From Elusimicrobiota bacterium (GTDB taxonomy: Bacteria; Elusimicrobiota; Elusimicrobia; UBA1565; UBA9628), in NCBI GenBank assembly GCA_016194705.1, contig JACQAZ010000005.1:183800-247799 (forward strand): a stretch of 64,000 bases of DNA, written 5' to 3'. How positions within the stretch are numbered: the first letter of the stretch is position 1; the number at the start of each line of letters is the position of its first letter. Of the stretch, positions 18,992 to 26,900 are shown piece after piece. The notes beneath the pieces were generated by a model. The model was not told where the DNA came from. It made no database searches and saw nothing but the letters and a program-made list of their open reading frames with translations. Position numbers and translations under genes: made by a program.

Positions 18992-20014
18992 TCAGGCGGC
19001 GATCTTCTTCTTTAGTTCGCCGAGCTGGGAAAGTTCTCCGATGAGCACGAGCCTCTCCCCCGCCGAGATGATCCGCTCGGGCTCCGGGTTGATGTCGTAC
19101 TTCCCCGAGCCGGGCTCGAGAACGGCTACGACGAGCGGCGCCTTGCCCTGGGCCCCCTTGACGGCGCCCAGAGCCTTGCCGACGAACGGCGAACCCTCGG
19201 GGACGGCGATCTCCTCGAAACGCGTGACGCTGTCCTTGTCCTTGATCATGGAATCCAGGAAACCGACGGCCGCCGGACGGATCATCTCTGAGGCCATGCG
19301 CAGGCCGCCGATGAATTCGGGGTTGACGACGTTGTCGGCGCCGCTGCGGAAGAGCTTCTCGCGGACGCCGAGTTCCTTCTGGCAGCAGACCACGCGGGCC
19401 TTGGGGTTTGCGCCCTTGGCGGAGAGTGCTACGAACGCGTTGTCCTGATCGGTCGCCAATACCGCGAAGACCCCGGCCGCGCGCTCGACGCCGGCCTTTT
19501 TCAGGGTCTCGTCCTCGGTCGCGTCGCCCTCGACGATCAGGATGTCCTCGCCGAGCCGCTCGTGGAACTTCTCGGCGACCTCCTTGTGCTTCTCAATGAC
19601 GACCAAGGGCCTGCCGGTCTTCCTGAGCTCGGCGGCGATCACGCCGCCCGCGTGGCCTCCCCCGCAGATGATGTAGTGCTCCGAGAGCCTGTCGATCTCC
19701 TTCTGCATGCGCCTCCTCTTGAACGCCGCCGAGAGTTCACCTTCGACGATGATCGAGGTGATCGTTGAAAACGCGTAAGTCATGACGCCGATGCCGCCCA
19801 GGATCAGGACGATGGTGAACACCCGGCCGCCGGCGGAGAGGGGGTGCACCTCGCCGTAACCGACGGTCGCCAAGGTGATGACCGTCATGTAGAGCGAGTC
19901 GAGGAAGCCCCAGCCCTCGATGACGCGGTAGCCGGCCGTTCCGGCCAGCAGGCATCCGACGAGCAGGCCGAAGATGGTCAGGAGCCGGTTGCGGACCTCC
20001 AGCAGCTCTTCCAT
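18992..20014 (-). CDS. Two-transmembrane potassium channel with RCK/TrkA domain
   Basis: 340 residues from the ATG at 20014. Transmembrane helix at ~11-30, selectivity filter TVGYGE at 50-55, second helix ~65-88, then a cytoplasmic RCK (TrkA-N) domain with the Rossmann motif CGGGHAGG near 117-124 and a C-terminal TrkA-C-like domain ending at the stop. This is the MthK/GsuK-type layout of ligand-gated prokaryotic K+ channels in the inner membrane. A longer reading to 20056 would draw its first 14 residues from the inverted repeat of the neighbouring RAYT element, so I reject it. The TATAAT box lies only 6 bases upstream of the ATG, predicting a leaderless mRNA. It has no evident tie to the secretion genes around it. 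Confidence 0.9.
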   Translation of the reverse strand: MEELLEVRNRLLTIFGLLVGCLLAGTAGYRVIEGWGFLDSLYMTVITLATVGYGEVHPLSAGGRVFTIVLILGGIGVMTYAFSTITSIIVEGELSAAFKRRRMQKEIDRLSEHYIICGGGHAGGVIAAELRKTGRPLVVIEKHKEVAEKFHERLGEDILIVEGDATEDETLKKAGVERAAGVFAVLATDQDNAFVALSAKGANPKARVVCCQKELGVREKLFRSGADNVVNPEFIGGLRMASEMIRPAAVGFLDSMIKDKDSVTRFEEIAVPEGSPFVGKALGAVKGAQGKAPLVVAVLEPGSGKYDINPEPERIISAGERLVLIGELSQLGELKKKIAA

Positions 20015-20020
20015 GCGAGG

Positions 20021-20026
20021 ATTATA
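20021..20026 (-). promoter_or_regulatory. -10 box of the potassium-channel gene, truncated by a mobile element
   Basis: Perfect TATAAT on the minus strand, 6 bases from the ATG at 20014. The end of the RAYT element begins at 20030, so everything further upstream, including the -35 position, is mobile-element sequence. Confidence 0.6.
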
Positions 20027-20029
20027 GCA

Positions 20030-20061
20030 AAGGTGCCAGGCCTTCACCCTTTTCACTCTTT
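20030..20061 (+). repeat. Left inverted repeat of the RAYT element
   Basis: Begins AAGGTGCCAGGCCTT and ends TTTCACTCTTT. It pairs with 20962-20993 with a single mismatch. The GGTGCCAGGC core recurs in degraded form at 18013 and 18972 around the broken transposase. Confidence 0.85.
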
Positions 20062-20106
20062 CGACGATGGAGGGAACTTTTTACCCCCCTCAATCGTATG
20101 CTCTTT

Positions 20107-20970
20107 ATGCCCAGACCTCCCCGTGTCCATTTTCAAGGCGCCGTTTTTCACGCCATGTCCCGTGGCAATGACGGTCAGGACATCTTTCATGGCGACCGCG
20201 ACTTTCGTGCATTCCTAAGGATCCTGAAACAAACCAAGGACCGGTATCCGTTCGAGCTCTATGCGTATTGCCTGATGACCAACCACTTTCACCTTCTTGT
20301 CAGAGTCGGAGGATACGAGCTCCCCCGTATCATGCACTCACTCCTGACGCGGTATGCCGCCCATTTCAACGGCGAGCAGAGCCGCACCGGACATCTATTC
20401 CAAAATCGTTACAAGGCCATCCTGTGCTTGAATGACCCTTATCTCCTGACTCTCGTGCGCTACATCCATCTCAATCCCGTTCGAGCCGGACTCACGGCAA
20501 GGCCTGAGGATTGGCCGTGGTCCGGGCATTCTGAATATCTCAGGAAAAGCAGAAACGATTTGGTCGATACCGCGTTCCCTTTGTCGGTGTTATCGGACGT
20601 CCCTCATCAAGCCTTGATGTCCTACGTGCGTTTCGTACATGATGGGATAAATGACGATGGAGGTTCCTCTCAACCGTCGCTGCATTCGGAGCCGTCCTCA
20701 GGAGGGGAGGAGAATCTCAGCGGTTCGAAATGCGAGCTTCCATCGGTCGGCGGAGCCACTCTGGAGGAGATCGGGGAAGCTGTCGCTCAAGAGACCGAAG
20801 TCCCGTTGGAAGCGATCCGCGGCCCAAGCCAAGAGCACTCCCTCGCGAAGGTCAGGCGCATTCTTGTTTGGAGAGCGCTCCAAACAGGGATTCGTCCTTC
20901 CAGGATCGCCAGGTTCCTCAATCGCTCTCAGGCGCTAGTCGCGAAATACAGAGGGGCCTTAAAAGAGTGA
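20107..20970 (+). CDS. RAYT transposase (Y1_Tnp / IS200-like HUH nuclease)
   Basis: 287 residues from the ATG at 20107; an ATG three codons earlier is possible, but MPRPPRVHF is the usual family start. Shows the HUH motif NHFHLL preceded by YAYCLM, the GHLFQNRYKAI block with the likely catalytic Tyr region, IHLNPVRAG, and a C-terminal helix-turn-helix (IRPSRIARFLNRS). These single-strand nucleases move or maintain REP sequences by transesterification. It is the only plus-strand gene in the window, and its codon use is visibly less GC-rich than its neighbours, consistent with recent arrival. Compared with the pseudogene at 18052-18944 it is intact, so it could supply activity to both sets of ends. 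Confidence 0.9.
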   Translation: MPRPPRVHFQGAVFHAMSRGNDGQDIFHGDRDFRAFLRILKQTKDRYPFELYAYCLMTNHFHLLVRVGGYELPRIMHSLLTRYAAHFNGEQSRTGHLFQNRYKAILCLNDPYLLTLVRYIHLNPVRAGLTARPEDWPWSGHSEYLRKSRNDLVDTAFPLSVLSDVPHQALMSYVRFVHDGINDDGGSSQPSLHSEPSSGGEENLSGSKCELPSVGGATLEEIGEAVAQETEVPLEAIRGPSQEHSLAKVRRILVWRALQTGIRPSRIARFLNRSQALVAKYRGALKE

Positions 20971-20993
20971 AAAGGGTTAAGGCCTGGCACCTT
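20962..20993 (+). repeat. Right inverted repeat of the RAYT element
   Basis: Reverse complement of 20030-20061 apart from one base. It contains the transposase stop (TGA, 20968-20970), and its outer two bases are part of the stop codon of the minus-strand giant gene ending at 20992. Confidence 0.85.
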
Positions 20994-23900
20994 ATTGGGC
21001 GGGGACCGCCTGGGGCATCGCGACGCGCCCGCCGCGCAGGCGCATGAGCAGCTGCTGCAGAACGCTGGGCGGGGTCTTCTTGAAGATGCCCGAGGATTCC
21101 AGCGACTCGTGCTCTTTGGCGGCCTGGAGGTGCGCCATGATGCTCTGCAGGGCGTCTTGGTCGAGCAGCACCTTGGCCACGTCCGGCCGCAAGGCGAGCT
21201 TGGCCGCCTCCGCGTCGCTCTTGAGGGCGGCGGCGGCCTCCTCGGGCTTGACGACCTTGGCGAGTTCGCGCAAAGTGATGAAATCCTGGTACAGGTAGCG
21301 GACGTCGGCGTGGGCCTTGACGTTCTCGGGGTCTTCGGCGTCGGGCGCGGTCTTGATGAAGTCCCTGACGAAAGCCTCGTCGATGGCCCGGCCCTGAGCG
21401 TGCTCCCTCAAGATGCTCTGAATCCCGTTCCAGCGCGCCTGCTGGCCGTTGCCGGCGAGCTCGCTCAAGGCCTTCCTGGCGATCATCTTGTACGCCTCGG
21501 CGGAGAACAGCGTCTCGTCGCGCACGAGGCCCACGACCTCGCTGGTCGCGCCCTTGGGCATGCGGCCCGTGTCGATGCGGCCCGTCAGCTGGCGCCGGTT
21601 GACCGTCGAGAGGCTCCCGGGATCGGCGATGTACATGGAGATGTGGCCGTTGTCGTACTTGCCGCTGGCCTTGAAGGGCAGGTCGAGGCCGCGGAAACCG
21701 GACTGGCCGATCAGGATCACGACGTCGGCGTCGCCGTGCTCGAGGGCCTTGAGATTCTTGGCCTCGACGGCCTCGGGCATCAGCCATTCCTGCACGAGGA
21801 AATTGGAATCCGGCGTGACCGCGACGACGCGCCGCTTGCGCGGGATCGTCCGCAGGGGATCGAGTTCCCCCTCGACGGCGGAGTATTCGCCCTTGAGCCT
21901 GCCGAACTCGGCGACGGCGTTGCGGTCGCCGCGAAGGCGCTGCAGCTCGCCGGCCAGCCTCGTCGATTCCGCGTTGAGCCTGGTGTAGCGGGCCACGGCC
22001 TCCTTGTCGCCGATGAACTTGGAGTTCAGGGCGTCCATCTCGGCCTCGAAGCGGCCGTACTCGGTCTTGCTCTCGGCGAAGAACAGCCCCAGGTTCCTCG
22101 GGCCCGACCGCGTCGCGTTGTCGGCGGTCAGGTCATGGATGCCGGAGATGACCTCGTGGTGGATCGTATTGCCGGGGGCGACCTCGGCGAGCTTGAGCAC
22201 GGCCGCCTCGAGCTTTCCCGCCTTGAGCAGGTCGCGCACGGCGGTCTGGCCCTCGACGCTCACCCCCATCTGCTCGATGCGGCTCATCGCGCTGTCGATC
22301 TTGCCGTCCTTCATGAAGCCGATGGTCTCGCGCACGCCGCGGCGGATGGGATCGAGCACTTGATAATTGAGGGCCTGCCCGGGGTTGGCCTCTCCCTTGA
22401 TGTTCCAGCCCAGGTCCTTCATGAAGGTCCTAAGGTCGTCGGGCAAGGTCCCCGAGACCGCCACGACGTTGGCCCCCGACTTCTTGGCCGCCTGGTTGAG
22501 GCCGGCGAAGTCGACGATGGTCAGGTTGTCGAAGTCCAAGGTCAGCGGGATCCCATGCTTCAATTCGAGATAAGACCGGTAGAGAGTGTCGAGATTATCC
22601 AATGGGACGTCGTTGTGGTACTGGACCAGCTTCTTGCCCTCAGGATCGAGCTGGGCGTCGTAGTACTTGGCGATGTCGGGCTTGGAGAGGGCCTCGAGGC
22701 CGCCGAGGAAGGTCTTCGTGATGTAGCCGTCGATGCCGCCGTGCTGGCGGTTGATGACGCCCACGTCCCAGAGTTTGCGCCAGCCGCCGCCGAAGGCGTG
22801 GTCGTGCTCGTCGCGCATCTCCTTGTAGAGCTGCTCGGGGCTCATGGCGTACTTCTTCTGGAACTGCTCGCGGCTCGTGATCCCGAGGTCCTTGTACAGA
22901 GCGGAGTTGACGTCGGTGACCTGCGCCTTGAAGTCCGCGGTGCGCACTTCGGCGATCGACCCGTTGACGGCCTTGACGTACTTGGCCCTCATGTTCGCGA
23001 ACTCGGTCGCGAATTTCGCGTAGGGACCGTCCTTGGCGTTGACCATCTCCATGAGCTTGCCGCCGTCGACGTTGGTGCCGATCTCCGGGTGGGCGTCGAA
23101 GAATGCCTTCAGTTCGAGAGCTCCCTGGTGCAGGGTCTTCTGCACGGGGTCGAGCTCGGGATGGCTCAGGCGGCCGTTGTCGCTGCCCAATGAAAGAGCT
23201 GTGACGGTACCCAATAAATCATACTCGTCGAACACCACGTCGTGGCTCGTGAAGGGCGACATGCCGCCGGTGGCGTCGGCCATGGCCTGGTCGGCCATGA
23301 AGTCCGAGATCGTCCGGATCTCGAAGGAGGGATCGCGCCCCTTGAAGAAGGCACGGTAGTCCTCGTAAGCTTGGGCCACGAGGTCGCCGTTGACGGTGAC
23401 GTAGACCGCGCCCTGCTTGCCCTTCTGGCGGGCCAAGGTGTCCATGAAGCTCAACAGCACGAAGCTCAGAAGAGTCTTGCCGCCGCTGGTCTTGAGCAGG
23501 CCCATTGTCATCTGATGCCCTTCGGCCATCGAGGTCAGGATCTCCTTGAGGATCGCCTTCTGAGGCCCGCGGAACTCGGGGATCGCGCCCCCGTTGCGGC
23601 CGACGAACTCGTAGCCCGGCTTGATCGTCCAGACCCGCTCGCCCTTCGCGTTGACCGTGAAGGTCCCCCAATGCTCGCCGAAGACCCCCTTCTCCCAGGT
23701 CGCCACGAAGAGGTCGATGGCCTGGTCGATCCTGGCCTTGCTGACGGTGCCGCTGCGGTAGCCCTCGAAGTCCTTGGCCATTCTCTCGTTGGCGAAGCGC
23801 AAAAGAGCGTCGGACTCGAGGCTCTTGCGCATGACCTGCAGGGCCCGAGCCTCGCGCTCGAGGGCGTCGGCGCGTTCCCGGAGGCCCTCGGCTCGGCCCT

Positions 23901-26900
23901 CGATGCCGCTTTGCTCGGCCTTCACCGACTCAGCCCTCAGGCGCGTCGACTCCGCCATCTTCGTCGTGATCCTCGTCTCCATCTGCCCGTTGATCGAGTC
24001 GATGGCCTTCGCCGCGACCTCGGAGGAAGCCACGTTGAGGCTCGACTCCCTGAGGCTGCCGGCCGCCGCGTCGACCGCGTCGGCGATCTTGTTCACCTGC
24101 CGCGCGGCTCTCTTGACGTCCTTGTCGCGCTCGCCGACGCCCTCCGGAGTCAGCTTGTCGCTGCGGCCCATCTCGGTGATCCGGCGGGCGGCGTCCGAGA
24201 GGTCCTTGGCCTGCTGCTTGAGGCGCGGGTCGTTGAGCTTGGACGCCGCCTCATCGAGCCTGTCCGCCGCCGCGTTGAGCTTGGAGGCGACGTCTTTGAC
24301 CTGGTCGGCCGTCCCTTCGATGGCGGTGCGGGACTTGATCACCGCCTCGGCCTTCTCCTTGAGCGCGGCGGCGGCCTCCTTGACCTCCTTGGCGGCGGCG
24401 TCGAGCTCCTGGGAGCGGGTCTTAGTGTCCTCCGTGGCCTCGGCCTTGACGCCTTCCTTGAAGTTGCGCACCATGGCTTCCGACGGGCTCTCCAGCGGCC
24501 GGCCCTTGACCATGTCCTTGAGCTTCTGCCACATCGTGCCCTTCTCGCTCTTGCCCTGGGTCAGCAGGTCGATGTTGGCCACGGTCTTCTTGAGCTCTCC
24601 CAGGCGGTCGGCCCCAAGCGTGACCTCGAGGCTGTTGCCCTGGCCGTCGGTCTTGCCCTTGTTGAAGGTGAACTCGCCCTCGGCGCGCAGGATCTCGAGG
24701 CGGGTCGTCGAGCCTTTGTCGCCCTTGAGGCGCTTGGTCAGCATGTCCTTGGCCGTGGTGATGGCCTCGTCGGTCACGCGCACGTTGAGGTCGCGCAGGT
24801 CGACCTCGCCGCCCTGGCTCTTGCTGAAGCGCGAGGCTCCGACCGGGGCCCCGCCCTCGGGCCGGATCGGCTCGTTGGAGTAGCTGGCGTTGCCGAAATC
24901 CGCGCCGAGCTCGGCCTTGAGCCGGTACTTGCCGATGTTCTCGCGCGGGGTCGTCGCGATGTCGAGGAGCTGCGCGTCGGTCATCGTCTTCATCTCATAC
25001 TTGTTGGCCTTCGCGCGCAGGTCGGCGTCGACGTTCAGGCGCCCCTTGGGAGGCTCGTACTCGGCTCCCGTGGCCTTGGCCCAGAGGCCGCGGGCCTTCT
25101 CGCCTACGGTCTGCTGGGACCACGGCTTGTCGACGAAGACGTCGGCCCCGTTGCGCGCCTGCGCGATGTCCGCCGTCAGGCCTTGGTTGACGGCCGCGTT
25201 GAAGAGGTCCTCGCGGTTGATCTGGTCCGTGACGGACTTGTTGTTGGACTGCTGGTGCACGGGCAGCAGCAGCCAGCTCAGCTCGGCCATGCTCATGCCG
25301 AAGGCCTCGCCTTGGGAAAGGGCCTGCATCTCGATGGTCGCGCCCTCCTTCTCTCCCTCGCCGGCGTGGGTGATCTTGTACTCGTAGTACTCTCCGACCG
25401 AGGCGATGTTGTGGGCGACCGCGGAGGCGAGCATGTATTTCGCCATCCCGTCGAGCATGGCCCCGCCCCAGACCAGAGCCTTTGTGGCCGCGTACCAGCC
25501 CGGCGAGGCGGTCAGGCTGATGTCCTTGGCCCAGCCCAGCACGCCCTGAGACGCCACGACGCTGTCGGAGGCCACGACCTTGGCCACGCCCTGGGCCATC
25601 GAGCTCATGGGGCCCGGCGAGTCGGCGATGGTGCGCACGACGTTGCCCAGCGTGCCCTCTCCGAAGGCCGAGACCGGCACTGGGCTCATAAGGATGATGA
25701 TGCTCGACTTCGCGCCGAAACCGACGCCGCTGACCAGGCCTTGCTTGCTCGCCTCCCAGACGCTCTGGTACTGCGAACTCTCGGGATTCCACATGTAGAC
25801 GCCCGCCTGGATGACCGCCGAGGCGCCGCCCATGATGACGGTGTTCTTGACGTTGAATTTGAGCGCGTTCCAGGTGCCGATCCGCACGATCTGGAAGGTC
25901 TTCTGGCTGAAGCTCAGGTTCTTGCTGATGTTGGCGATGCCCAAGGTGTTGCGGATGCTGATCATCGAGCTCTCGAGCCACTTTCCGACGTACACGATGA
26001 TCTTGCCCGGGACGCTGATGATCCATTTGCCGATGTTGGCCAATATCCTCAGGACGCGCGCCATCCGGGTGATCTCGCCGACGGCCTCGGCCGCCTTGGC
26101 CGCCTGCATGGCCATGCCGAGCGCGACGATGCCCTTGGCGATGCCGATCGCGTAGCGCGAGGCGGCGCCCATGCCCAGCGTGAGGACCGTGATGACCGCG
26201 GTGTCCCAGACCGCGGCGGTCAAGGTGTAGCCCATGATGTAGCCGCGCAGCTGCCCGAACATGTTCTGGATGACGCCCTGGGCCATGGTCAGGCTCTTGT
26301 TCTCGGGAGCCTTGGTGACCGAACTGTCGAAATCGAGCATCTCGAAGGGGTCCTCGAAGGCCTTGTCCGCCTCGTACTCGTCCATGGCCCGCAGGGCCCC
26401 GTCGAGCTTGCGCAGCAGCGCGATGGCCTCCTCGATCTTGCCGCGGCTGATCAGGCTCTTGATCGCATCCTTCTGGGACGACTTGCAGGAGAGCTTCTCG
26501 ATCCAGGCCAGGGCCTCGGGGATCTTGCCGGCCCTCAGGGCCTTGGTCGCCTCGTCGACCGGCTTGTGGTTGGGGTCGAGGCCGGCGATGCGGTTGATGG
26601 CCTCCTCGTACTTGCCCTGGGAGAGCAGCAGGAGGATGCGATGGCGCTCGTCCTTGTTCTCGCCGAGCATCTTGAAGGCCTTCTCTGTCAGCGGGTTGAT
26701 CTTCATGCCCGTCTCGACGACGTCGTCGCGGTGGCCGAACGAGAAGAAATTGAGCACCCGGTCCCACCACTTCATGCTGGCGGCCTTCGAGAGAGCCGTG
26801 TCGCCCTTGGAGTAGCAGGTCTCGGAGCTGGCGTACTTGCAGACGTAGAGGTCCAGCTCGTTCATCATGTCGTAGATGCGCGCTTGCGCGGAGAAGTCTT

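Larger units (their letters stand above)
20030..20993 (+). mobile_element. RAYT element with 32-bp terminal inverted repeats
   Basis: A 964-bp element bounded by inverted repeats at 20030-20061 and 20962-20993. They match at 31 of 32 positions (one G/T difference) and start with AAGGTGCCAGGCCTT. It encloses one transposase gene whose stop codon lies inside the right repeat. Inverted REP-like ends around a RAYT gene are known for this transposase class. The left end abuts the -10 box of the K+ channel gene. The right end overlaps the TAA stop of the giant SecA-like gene (20992-20994). Confidence 0.85.

Noticed and set aside
20015..20056. 14-residue extension of the K+ channel
   Set aside because: Derived from the inverted repeat of the RAYT element and upstream of the -10 box.
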